Assembly (NCBI RefSeq): GCF_030272615.1
Contig: NW_026728925.1
Coordinates: 308,001 to 372,000 of the forward strand
Reading direction: 5' to 3'
Origin: Cryptomeria japonica
Taxonomy: Eukaryota; Streptophyta; Pinopsida; Cupressales; Cupressaceae
DNA: 64,000 nt
Part shown: one piece after another, positions 7,596 through 19,507 of the stretch
How the letters are laid out: each line of letters begins with the position of its first letter
Numbering within the stretch: position 1 is the first letter of the stretch
Position numbers and translations under genes: made by a program
The notes under the pieces: model-generated
Database searches by the model: none
Seen by the model: only the letters and a program-made list of their open reading frames with translations
What the model was told of the DNA's origin: nothing

Positions 7596-9483
7596 GTAGC
7601 ATAGGTCAACTTCTTGTGATATGATTAGTCAAGCAAGGAACCAAGCTCTCCTCCTCAATTGTCATTATTTTTAGTGAAAATTATTAGTAACAAAAAATGA
7701 TACGTAGCATTATCTCAAAGGCATCATGCAAACCCTTCACATCTATCTGTGCTACATAATGTTAATTCACTACTCACCAAATGTGATATGGTCATACTTT
7801 TTCCCTAAACAAAATCAACAACAATCAAAAGTAATGGAATTTTAAACAAGTTAAACACTTATAAAATTAAAAAATGAAGCCATTAATGCAATGATTTCAA
7901 GAAAATAAAGCTATTTAGTACTATTATTATAGCGAGAAGAATAAATGGATTTTATCTCTCTGTTTAGAACAGATTTCCTTCTAAGGTGAAAATTTTGCAA
8001 CTAATTTTCCTAAGGTATTTTGTCAAGTTCAATTAGAGGATATAAAATATTGGAGGTGCGTTTTATGTAGTGCAACTTTCTTGGTACTTGAACTTGACAC
8101 AAAATAAAAGGATGTTTATGTGCAGTCAAGTATGTCAAGTAGTGCAACTTTCTTGGCACTTGAATTTGGTAATTTTTCTAAAGCCAACAAAGTATTTGTG
8201 CTTCTTATCTAACTATGAATTTTAGTTCCTTGAATTTTCTTTTAGTTTTGATAGAATCAAGAAAATGCTAACTCAATCATATAATATCTAATATTTTGAA
8301 GGATAAAGTGCCATGGCTTATCTAACCAATTCGCTAGAATGTTGGAGAAGTTTGAAAAACATATATTGAATGGTGTCCTAGCCAAAAGTAGGAATAATAT
8401 TGAATTTGCTACAAGTAATTTTGGTCTATTGGATTATTTCATTAAAAAATTGCTTGAGACTAGCCTAATGAATAAAAATTATATGTTTGGCCTTGCCAAA
8501 GTTATTATTTTTAATTGCTTCTTTTTTTAAAACTTTTTGGTTTTCATATGTAAGAAATATTATGTTACTTGACCTAAGAAGTTAATTATTAAAAGGAGAA
8601 ACTATTGTTTACAACTGAAAGTAAGTTAAAATTTCTTTTCTCTTGAATCCCAATATCCTTGAAGTTTTTAAACTTTCTCAGCTTACCGCTAAATATTATT
8701 TAGACAAGAATAGTGATAGGTTCAAGTAGTTCTTAAGGTATATAATCAATTCTAACATGAAATAAAAGGTGTTGGATTTTGTTTGAAGAAATAAATTAGA
8801 GCCCTTTGAAATTAAGCAATTTGATGGATATTTTAGATTATTTTTCTAGGTACTAGGAATGTACTATAAGAAGCAAATATGCATATGTCTAATGCGCCTT
8901 CTTGTAAATATCCAAAAAATTATGTAAATAGAATATTTAATTATGAGGCAGGGGTTGTAGCGGGATTCCATAAATCTATTATAAATTTTAAAATAGCTTA
9001 CCCTCCTTGTACTTTCATATAGTATCCACTCTTGCACACTTTATTGCAAGCCTTCTCTTTTGAATGGACTAAGTAGTTAGGAAAGAAACTAGTTTTATAC
9101 TTCATTTGTGTTAGACATGTTTTTATTGTCTAATTAAAAACAATGCAATTGGATATACATTTGTCTTGTAGAAGTTATAGATTTTTTATTATTTCTTTAC
9201 TATCCTTATCCTTAATATACTAGGATTTATATAGCATAAGAATATCTAATTAAGTAATAAATTTTCTTAGTCCCCCTATTTATCTTTTTGGGTGAAATAT
9301 TGATAAAATGAAGGATACAATATGTATCATGATTGAAGAACTATAACCATAATTATGGCTATCCTATAGTTCATCATTACTCGTCTACTTTTATGCCTAA
9401 CCAAGTGATATCTCTAGTAATCATATGGTACATGTATGAGGTGGATAATATTTTATTTTAAGTAGCATTAGAAAGATGGTTCC
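7596..9483. repeat. Spacer block B (diverged duplicate of block A)
   Basis: Partner of block A, crossing from unit 1 into unit 2; the same block ends at 440 at the left window edge. It contains a local duplication absent from block A: GTAGTGCAACTTTCTTGG at 8067-8084 is repeated at 8139-8156, 72 bp apart, with the following ACTTGAA also shared. The block ends exactly where the LTR-like segment of the next unit begins. Confidence 0.85.
8339..8530 (+). pseudogene. Possible old coding relic in block B
   Basis: A 63-residue frame from ATG 8339 to TAA 8530. It corresponds to the broken frame at 3288-3615 in block A. After the stop, the same frame continues to resemble block A (ICKKYY). It is hydrophobic at its end and matches no family I know. 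Three of the roughly 19 unit-to-unit differences fall here (8465, 8490, 8514) and all change the residue (L/V, G/V, N/T), which suggests no constraint. Confidence 0.3.
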
Positions 9484-10283
9484 TATTAGAGTAAAAGGTT
9501 TTATTTACTAAATTAATTTAATCATATTGATTAATTAACTAAGTCACCTTTTCCTTTTTTCACTTAAGCTAAATTTAGGAAGCTTTTTGGGGAATTTAAT
9601 AATTATTTTATTTCATGCATTCATCCCTTAGGGTTTGCTTTAGGGTTTTGATCTCCTTTATTAAACAATTGATCTCATTGTAATTATTCATTCTGGCAAG
9701 TTAATTCATTTGTGATTCTTCTTGCAATTGTCTCCAATTATTCTTGCACTCTCTTGTTTGTAGGATTTTCTCTTGTACGTGGCAGGTATTTGCATGCAGG
9801 CGATTATTGGGCATTGTGGAATTCATCAATCATGAATTCTATCATGGTATCAGAAGTCCAGACCTGATGCACCTCATTCATCAAATTTGATATTTTCCTT
9901 ATGAATATTTTTTGTTTGCATCTTGGGTCAATTTGAATCTCAAAATAAGATCTCTGAGGATTTGAAAATTCACCTTTTTTTGTGATCAAGGGGGGCGCCT
10001 ATTGTTTTGGACCACCACCACCAGTGGTTAGAGACCTCCTCCCCTCCCCGACTGCCCTCCACCACCTCATGCCATCAACGGACCACCACCGCGCCACCAG
10101 TTTCATTGTTAGAAGCCTTTTTGAGCCTATTGGGATTTTTTTGTGATATTGGGAGCAAACAGAGGCGTTCTTCGATAAACCATATATTGAAGTAGAATTT
10201 ATTTTAGATTTCATTTCTGGTTTGACCTTTTCTATTTTAGAATTGATGTAAACTTTTGTTTTAATCTTTTCTATTTTGTTTTA
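9484..10283 (+). mobile_element. Truncated LTR-retrotransposon fragment, unit 2 copy
   Basis: Same fragment as at 441-1240. Primer-binding site at 9845-9854. No difference from unit 1 seen. Confidence 0.65.
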
Positions 10284-10287
10284 ACCG

Positions 10288-10464
10288 TTATCTCGTCATA
10301 CTAACTGCCAAAACGAACCTGAAGCAAAGATGCGTGATAAAGAGAGTATATTGTATTTATAAACAGAGTGCAAGCGTTTGTATAGGTCAAGAGTGATATT
10401 CGGTGAAAAAGGGTGAGATTCAAAGTAAAACAATGGAGCGTTGAATTGCAGCATTTTAAGAGGC
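10288..10464 (-). pseudogene. Third peptide-gene relic, unit 2 copy
   Basis: Same relic as at 1245-1421: TATA box at 10361-10354, ATG at 10299-10297, stop two codons later. Confidence 0.8.
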
Positions 10465-13400
10465 TCGAGCTCAAAAGATGCTTTTATTTTTCTTGAACCA
10501 AACAATACAGTAGAAGTTCAATGCATTTTTGGTTTCACCATTTTTCTTTTCATACAACCCTTTATAATTTATAAAAACGTTTTTCAATAAATTTTTTAAT
10601 TTTAACCAAAATTGAAATGGTCAAGCAAAGAAAAAAAATGTTGAATAGCAGCAATGAGTATGCTGATCTTGAATGCTATTCATTATTGAAAAAGTGTCTT
10701 TGATGACAAAGTGGACGTTATGATAAGTACAATAATTGAAAGGATACAATTTTAAAGGAAAAATCTTCAGAATCCTATCATCTAAAGTATCATAAATTGA
10801 TGGAACCTCAAACCGTACATTTTAAAATCTCTCCCAATGGGATGTTTCTTTTGAAATATTTTTTTTGTGTGCAAGGGTGAGCTAGTCATAGTTCTAGTCT
10901 TTTCATGACCCCTTTTCTCCCAAGTACAATAGTTTGGAGTTGAGATGCACTTTCTATTATTCCACTTTGGTTTTTTGTTCTTCCAATCATGGATCTTTAA
11001 TTTACATCTTTATGTCTCTTTTACCATTTATTAATAGGTAACATTACCTTTTAGCTATATACCATCATTTCATTCTTTCTAGTTGTCCTTTCCTTTATTG
11101 ATGTTTTGTTATTAGCCTTAATAGCTTAATAATCTTTGATGAGTGACCACTTTAATGAATTGTCAAAATTTATTTGTATCCCTTTGTTGTTATTGCATCT
11201 ATATTCTTTTTTGTTTTCTATGAAGGAAGGTATAGTTAGAACCATTATGGTCCTTGTATCAAGTGTGCATGTTATAATATGATAGATGATAACTTTCATT
11301 TTCTTTATATGTCAATCTAACATCAACAAGAGCATCGCTTATCATAGAATCTACCCACCTATGTGGTACAGTTGAAAGAACTAACATTTGGCTTGTTGCC
11401 AATAGAAATTTTCTATTTGTCTACATGTGTTCAATCCCTTTGTGAGATGTAAGAGGATCATTTGATAATAATATGTCATGTTTCTCTAAAGACTTAAAAG
11501 GGAGTTTTTGTTTGAGATATCTCATTCTTTGTTGCTTGTGGCCTATGAATTTTTTATGTTGAGGCGTCCCCCTCCTCTTGTATTATGAGATTTTCCTTGT
11601 ACCGACAAGTATATATTGATGTGTGATAAGATTCAACATATTTCCCACATCACTTCAACATATACTTGTTGCAGGTAGCATGTGCCAACTTCTTGTGATA
11701 TGAGTGCTCCATACATACAACCAACCTCTCCTCCCCAATTGTCAATATTCTTAGTGACAAATAGCTGAAATGTGGCATTCTCTTCAATACATCACATAGG
11801 CTCTTGAAATCTATATGTGCTAGATAATTTTAATTCACCACTTAGCAATATGTGATATGGTAATAATTATTTTCTCAAAGAAAATAAACAACAATCATGT
11901 AATGAAATTTTTAACAGGTTAAACACTTCGAAAAATTAAAAATTAAACCATTAATGCAATACATTAGAACATGGGAATATGTTTGCCATTATTAGAGTGG
12001 GAAGAATAAATGGGTTGGTATAGCTCTCCATTGACTAATTTTCCTAAGGTACTGTGTCAACTTCAAAATAATGTTTGTATAGTTTTTCAATTCTATTTTA
12101 TTTAGTGCAGCATTTCTAGTCTTTAAATTTGATGCAAAATGAAAGGGTTTCCATGTGCATTCAAGTATGTCCTTAACTTCTCCTTTCAATATTAAAAAAA
12201 ATATATTTTATCTATTTGAGAAAATTTCTTAAGAGGAAGATAAAAAAAAAAATTGTGCTCGTTATCAAACTATGATTTTTTGTTCCTTGGGAGATAGATA
12301 AAATTTGAGTGATTTGATGAGTTCCATAGAATGATAAACAAATTTGAAAAAGATAAAATTAATGGATGGTGTCCTAGCGATTCATTTCAAGAACATTCTT
12401 GAATTTAGGAAGAATATCAAATTTCCTATATGTAGATGGTATCTATTTGATTATTTATTTAACAAGTTTTTTGTGCCTAGCATAATGGATAATCATTATA
12501 GGTTTCACCTTGTCAATGTAGTTATCCTTAATTTATTCCTTTGTGAATATTTGTTGGGTCTCATATGTAAGAAATACTATCATAAGACCCATGAAGTTAA
12601 ATATTTAAAGAGGGTAGAGTTACTTACAAATACAAATAAATTAACAAGTTTTATTTGACCTAACTCCATGTTTCACTAAAACTAATTCCTTATGAGCTTG
12701 CCACTAAATATGGTTGAGACATAATAGTCCTAGGGTGATTTACTTTTGGAGGAATATAATCAAGTCCAATGTACAGTAAATAGTGTTGAAGACTTGCTCA
12801 AGAAATGAACTATAGCCCTTTGAAATTTACAAATTTGAGGGATATTTCAATTCAAATTATTACATATTATGCTAGGTCCTAGAAATGTAGTGTAATTAAT
12901 AAATATGCATATGTCTATGACGCTTGTTTTGAATGTTCATTTTTTTTAATGTAAATAGGCTATTTGAGTATTTGGACCATGGATCATACAGGGAATATAC
13001 AAATATATTATTAATTTTAAAATCACTTACCCTCCCTATATCTCCATATGGTATATCACCCTTTTTCACACTTTCTTGGAAGCCTTCTCTAGTTAATGGA
13101 CAAAGTAGGTAGGAAATTAATGGGTTCTATACTTCATCTATGTTAAAGATGTAGTGTTTGTTTGAATGAACCCTTTGTGGCTATATATACATTTCTCATC
13201 TAGAAATTGTAGAAATTTTTAGTATTTCTTTATTACCCTTATGTTGAATATATTACGATTTTTGTAGAAGAAGTCTGTCTAATTAAGTAATGAATTTACT
13301 TAGTACCCATATTTCTTCTTTTTGGGAAAAGGTTGATGATAATATAGGATACAATATGTATCACTATTGAAGAATTGTAATCAAAATTTATGTTTCTCCT

Positions 13401-15196
13401 ATGGTTCCTCATTACTTGTTTCTTTATAACCAACTAATAGTTATAGTAATCATATGGTACATGTATGAGGTGGATAAATTTCATTCTAAGTAGCATTAGA
13501 AAGATAGTTACAACATTACCAATTTGAAGCTGAGAACATCACTATATTATTAAGGGAGTCTTATGATCTTGTGGCTGGAATGGTGAAAGGTTATGGACTA
13601 AAATTGTATAAGAAAATATATTAAAATCCCAAGAATATTATTCATAGAGTGTTCACTAAAATATTGGAAGGTCTTTTAATAAGAATAAATAATTTGAAGG
13701 GGATTATTTGTGAAGGAAATCCATAAAAAACTGAGAGAGATGGTAGGATGGACAATATGGATAGGATGGTAGGAGCTGAGTTGATGTGGAAGTTGAATGA
13801 TTTAGGGTATAAATGATGTTTCAATGATATCAAAGACACAATGAAGATATAATAGATTCTATAACTTTTAAGTTTGGGAAACACACACATAATAAACATG
13901 TATTTTTTCCATCCCATTGACGGTAGGAAGAATGTGATAATTAGGCATAGTAGCTTATGGATATTTTTGGAGACAATTTCATGGAAGATGTAAGGAAAAA
14001 AAAATGTTTATAATTCTTCTCTAATAAATCTCTATGGTAGCTAACTACCAATTAAAAGTGTAGAATTTTTGTGTGAAAAATGGAGATGAAACTCAAATAG
14101 CTAACTATCAATTGGCCAAAATATCTAGCTATACTATTGAGGACCAATTTATCATAAATGAGGCACTCAAGATAGTTGTCATATTTGTAGTATGTCACTA
14201 AAAAAAATGAAAAAGTGTAGGGGACCATGACGCAAAGCTTGAACATATTAAATCTTGGTCCCCACAAAATGATTTGAAGCTTTAGGCAAAGCATATGGCC
14301 ATGAATATTTTATAAAGGGAAAACACACCAGGGAACAATTATAGCTTGCTAATGTGATTGAATAGAACCCATTCAATGGTCTTGATTAAATTATTATTGT
14401 AAGAGAACTAAAGCTCTAAAGGCGAGCAAAGAACTTGACAATGTATGATTTTAATGTCAACATTATTATGAAGGAAAAGGTTTCCACATTGTTTTGTTAG
14501 AATTCTATCAACTCTTGTTCATGATTCAAATTGTCTTGGCTTCATTAATATTTGGAATCAAATTAACTATGTGTGCTAAGCACATTACTAAAACCTTTGA
14601 ACAAGATGAAATTTGCAATGGCCTGCTTCGTCGTGTTTTTCTTAATTTTCCTTTAAATTTTTACATTAAAAAAATTATATATTACATAAAAATTGGTAAA
14701 CCCTAACATAATATTTGGAGTGACAAATATACATTATAATGTGTATTAAAGCTTTGGTCAGATCCAAACCATAACGTACGGCCTGTTGTAGCAGGCTCAT
14801 CATATAAGTTGTGTATGTTTTACAAAGCGCGATTAAAATCTTACTAATTTATAATCCTTTCAAGTATTATGGATAGGCCCTTTCTTAGTTTTCTCAAACA
14901 CGTAACTTTTTGTGACACCATAGCAAAAGTCTGTTGAAATTTTTTATGTACCTTTCGTGAATCATATTTAAGATTTGATTAAACTGAATATGTATATTCT
15001 TCAATACAAATGAAATTATATCCACTCAAGATAGATGAAAGCGATCTGGCCTTTAAAATGTGTCAGTGGTTAGTCAATGGCGATAGATGATATTTCTCCC
15101 TATCACCGCAGATCTGGATTGAAAAATACGTAAATGTATACTGGGTATCCATGGCAGAATATCTTAATTAGGTGATTGGATCCACAATAAGTGTAT

Positions 15197-15385
15197 TCAA
15201 CAGCAACTAGGATCTGGAATGTTGCCTTCACAGTTAGGACACGACGCTAACATCTCCACAATTTCAAGCAGATTATCAATGCCTGCATTTGTATTCACTA
15301 TTTTGTTGAGGATTGGTCGAGCAGAGACAGCGAGGGAAAACACAACGTTGAGCACAAGCAGCAGTGCCATAACTTTCAGGAGCAT
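15197..15385 (-). CDS. Small secreted Cys-rich peptide (4-Cys paralogue), unit 2
   Basis: Same gene as at 6154-6342, intact, starting at the first ATG (15385). It carries Thr32 instead of Ile32, from one base change at 15291, shared with units 3, 5 and 6. All four cysteines and the signal peptide are unchanged. Confidence 0.75.
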   Translation of the reverse strand: MLLKVMALLLVLNVVFSLAVSARPILNKIVNTNAGIDNLLEIVEMLASCPNCEGNIPDPSCC

Positions 15386-15499
15386 CGATCTCGACAATAC
15401 TAATTGGCAGAATGAATGTTAACAAATGAAAAAACGTATTCGGTTTAGCGAGATAGAGAGCGAAGATCGAGAATGGTGATGGATAAACAAGGAAAATCG

Positions 15500-15777
15500 T
15501 ATTTATAGAGACAGACGACGGCGTGTGAGTATGTTTGATCAAGTCAAAATTAAAATTTGTTCAACTAGGGTGATATTCAAAGTAAAAAATGGCGCGTGGA
15601 ACTGCAACATTTCAAGAGGCGACAAAGGGACTTTGAATATCAACATTGACTTATTCATATTGCACGTCAATTGTCTTCGCTTTCTATCAAGCATGAAAGC
15701 ACCTTTAACACCAATATCACCAATTTCAATTTTGACCTATTCAAACATTTGCACTCCATCGTCCATCTCTATAAATA
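15500..15777. promoter_or_regulatory. Shared bidirectional promoter, unit 2
   Basis: Same as 6457-6734: both TATA boxes and all four TTGAC cores retained. Confidence 0.7.
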
Positions 15778-15911
15778 CGATTTACCTGGTTTATACATCA
15801 CCATTCTCGATCTTCGCTCTCTATCTCTTAAAAAATTCACTCGGCTCTTCTTTCTTCATTTGTAAACCAATACGTACGTTTCTTTGCTTGATATTCATTC
15901 TGGCAATTAGT

Positions 15912-16136
15912 ATGGAGAGATCGATTCATCTGAAAGTTATGGCAGTGCTGCTCATGCTCAACGCTATGGTTTTCCTCGCTGTCTCTGCTCGACCAATCCT
16001 GACGGAAAAAGTGAATACAAATGCAAGCGTGAACAACAATGATTCAATTGATAATCTGGTTGAAATTGTGGAGATGTTAGCATCTGGTTCTAACTGTTCA
16101 GGCAACATCAAAGATCCTAATTGCCGCAAAAGATAA
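15912..16136 (+). CDS. Small secreted peptide (2-Cys paralogue), unit 2
   Basis: Same gene as at 6869-7093, intact. Residue 2 is Glu instead of Asp (c to g at 15917), a change shared only with unit 5. It lies before the signal-peptide core, so the mature peptide is unchanged. Confidence 0.75.
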   Translation: MERSIHLKVMAVLLMLNAMVFLAVSARPILTEKVNTNASVNNNDSIDNLVEIVEMLASGSNCSGNIKDPNCRKR

Positions 16137-18526
16137 AACAATGATGCATAGAGTTACTGTGAATCCAACGCACATAACTAAGATTTTTCGCCACGGAAAT
16201 CCGCGAGAGCTTTACATTATTTGGGTATTTTGTGGTCCATGGTGACAAGGAGAAAGAGAAATATAATTAAATCCCTTGGACACTACTCGCTGACACATTT
16301 TAAAACCAGAACGCTTTCATCCATCTGGATTGCGTAATATGTAATTATTTTTCTGTATTCAAGAATATACATATTCAGCCCAATCAAATCTTAAATATCA
16401 AATTTGTTTCATTAAATATTCGTTTTCTAATTGTTCATTGTTTTCCACATTGAAGTTGGTGTGGTGGTAGCTCTAGTTTGTCGCAGAAATAACGTTTTCC
16501 TTTCTATTTCCCAATTATCATTGATCTTTTAGTGGTAAACTATCAAACTTATATTGAGTCAAGTTTCCCTATTCCTCTTTGGATATCCCAATTACTTATA
16601 CAAATTATACATATTACTTATTTATACCGTTAATTTAAGTAGCATAGGTCAACTTCTTGTGATATGATTAGTCAAGCAAGGAACCAAGCTCTCCTCCTCA
16701 ATTGTCATTATTTTTAGTGAAAATTATTAGTAACAAAAAATGATACGTAGCATTATCTCAAAGGCATCATGCAAACCCTTCACATCTATCTGTGCTACAT
16801 AATGTTAATTCACTACTCACCAAATGTGATATGGTCATACTTTTTCCCTAAACAAAATCAACAACAATCAAAAGTAATGGAATTTTAAACAAGTTAAACA
16901 CTTATAAAATTAAAAAATGAAGCCATTAATGCAATGATTTCAAGAAAATAAAGCTATTTAGTACTATTATTATAGCGAGAAGAATAAATGGATTTTATCT
17001 CTCTGTTTAGAACAGATTTCCTTCTAAGGTGAAAATTTTGCAACTAATTTTCCTAAGGTATTTTGTCAAGTTCAATTAGAGGATATAAAATATTGGAGGT
17101 GCGTTTTATGTAGTGCAACTTTCTTGGTACTTGAACTTGACACAAAATAAAAGGATGTTTATGTGCAGTCAAGTATGTCAAGTAGTGCAACTTTCTTGGC
17201 ACTTGAATTTGGTAATTTTTCTAAAGCCAACAAAGTATTTGTGCTTCTTATCTAACTATGAATTTTAGTTCCTTGAATTTTCTTTTAGTTTTGATAGAAT
17301 CAAGAAAATGCTAACTCAATCATATAATATCTAATATTTTGAAGGATAAAGTGCCATGGCTTATCTAACCAATTCGCTAGAATGTTGGAGAAGTTTGAAA
17401 AACATATATTGAATGGTGTCCTAGCCAAAAGTAGGAATAATATTGAATTTGCTACAAGTAATTTTGGTCTATTGGATTATTTCATTAAAAAATTGCTTGA
17501 GACTAGCGTAATGAATAAAAATTATATGTTTGTCCTTGCCAAAGTTATTATTTTTAATTGCTTCTTTTTTTAAAACTTTTTGGTTTTCATATGTAAGAAA
17601 TATTATGTTACTTGACCTAAGAAGTTAATTATTAAAAGGAGAAACTATTGTTTACAACTGAAAGTAAGTTAAAATTTCTTTTCTCTTGAATCCCAATATC
17701 CTTGAAGTTTTTAAACTTTCTCAGCTTACTGCTAAATATTATTTAGACAAGAATAGTGATAGGTTCAAGTAGTTCTTAAGGTATATAATCAATTCTAACA
17801 TGAAATAAAAGGTGTTGGATTTTGTTTGAAGAAATAAATTAGAGCCCTTTGAAATTAAGCAATTTGATGGATATTTTAGATTATTTTTCTAGGTACTAGG
17901 AATGTACTATAAGAAGCAAATATGCATATGTCTAATGCGCCTTCTTGTAAATATCCAAAAAATTATGTAAATAGAATATTTAATTATGAGGCAGGGGTTG
18001 TAGCGGGATTCCATAAATCTATTATAAATTTTAAAATAGCTTACCCTCCTTGTACTTTCATATAGTATCCACTCTTGCACACTTTATTGCAAGCCTTCTC
18101 TTTTGAATGGACTAAGTAGTTAGGAAAGAAACTAGTTTTATACTTCATTTGTGTTAGACATGTTTTTATTGTCTAATTAAAAACAATGCAATTGGATATA
18201 CATTTGTCTTGTAGAAGTTATAGATTTTTTATTATTTCTTTACTATCCTTATCCTTAATATACTAGGATTTATATAGCATAAGAATATCTAATTAAGTAA
18301 TAAATTTTCTTAGTCCCCCTATTTATCTTTTTGGGTGAAATATTGATAAAATGAAGGATACAATATGTATCATGATTGAAGAACTATAACCATAATTATG
18401 GCTATCCTATAGTTCATCATTACTCGTCTACTTTTATGCCTAACCAAGTGATATCTCTAGTAATCATATGGTACATGTATGAGGTGGATAATATTTTATT
18501 TTAAGTAGCATTAGAAAGATGGTTCC

Positions 18527-19326
18527 TATTAGAGTAAAAGGTTTTATTTACTAAATTAATTTAATCATATTGATTAATTAACTAAGTCACCTTTTCCTTT
18601 TTTCACTTAAGCTAAATTTAGGAAGCTTTTTGGGGAATTTAATAGTTATTTTATTTCATGCATTCATCCCTTAGGGTTTGCTTTAGGGTTTTGATCTCCT
18701 TTATTAAACAATTGATCTCATTGTAATTATTCATTCTGGCAAGTTAATTCATTTGTGATTCTTCTTGCAATTGTCTCCAATTATTCTTGCACTCTCTTGT
18801 TTGTAGGATTTTCTCTTGTACGTGGCAGGTATTTGCATGCAGGCGATTATTGGGCATTGTGGAATTCATCAATCATGAATTCTATCATGGTATCAGAAGT
18901 CCAGACCTGATGCACCTCATTCATCAAATTTGATATTTTCCTTATGAATATTTTTTGTTTGCATCTTGGGTCAATTTGAATCTCAAAATAAGATCTCTGA
19001 GGATTTGAAAATTCACCTTTTTTTGTGATCAAGGGGGGCGCCTATTGTTTTGGACCACCACCACCAGTGGTTAGAGACCTCCTCCCCTCCCCGACTGCCC
19101 TCCACCACCTCATGCCATCAACGGACCACCACCGCGCCACCAGTTTCATTGTTAGAAGCCTTTTTGAGCCTATTGGGATTTTTTTGTGATATTGGGAGCA
19201 AACAGAGGCGTTCTTCGATAAACCATATATTGAAGTAGAATTTATTTTAGATTTCATTTCTGGTTTGACCTTTTCTATTTTAGAATTGATGTAAACTTTT
19301 TTTTTAATCTTTTCTATTTTGTTTTA
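18527..19326 (+). mobile_element. Truncated LTR-retrotransposon fragment, unit 3 copy
   Basis: Same fragment as at 441-1240, with two type-C changes: g at 18645 in the LTR-like part and t at 19301 in the leader. Confidence 0.65.
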
Positions 19327-19330
19327 ACCG

Positions 19331-19507
19331 TTATCTCGTCATACTAACTGCCAAAACGAACCTGAAGCAAAGATGCGTGATAAAGAGAGTATATTGTATT
19401 TATAAACAGAGTGCAAGCGTTTGTATAGGTCAAGAGTGATATTCGGTGAAAAAGGGTGAGATTCAAAGTAAAACAATGGAGCGTTGAATTGCAGCATTTT
19501 AAGAGGC
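19331..19507 (-). pseudogene. Third peptide-gene relic, unit 3 copy
   Basis: Same relic as at 1245-1421. Two type-C changes (19517 and 19529) lie just upstream of the conserved promoter part. Confidence 0.8.

Larger units (their letters stand above)
1..9043. repeat. Tandem unit 1 (type A)
   Basis: First of seven full head-to-tail copies of a 9,043-bp unit; the boundary is set arbitrarily at the window start. Sites that define the three types, in unit coordinates: 559 a (C: g), 1215 g (C: t), 1431 a (C: g), 1443 a (C: g), 2975 g (C: a), 3710 a (C: c), 4830 g (B: t), 5391 t (B: c), 6248 a (B and C: g), 6874 c (B: g), 7161 c (C: t), 7747 c (C: t), 7868 t (C: a), 8465 c (B and C: g), 8490 g (B: t), 8514 a (C: c), 8713 g (C: a). 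Unit 1 carries the A state throughout, but has c at 103 where the other A units (4 and 7) have g. The list was made by eye and may miss sites. Confidence 0.98.
9044..18086. repeat. Tandem unit 2 (type B)
   Basis: Same length and order of elements as unit 1. It carries the B bases at unit positions 4830, 5391, 6248, 6874, 8465 and 8490. It has a private t at unit position 8687 (window 17730), where unit 5, the other full B unit, has c. Block A lies at 11675-13513 and block B at 16639-18526. The stretches 10465-11674, 13514-14963 and 16399-16638 hold nothing I recognise beyond the relics described in unit 1. Confidence 0.98.
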
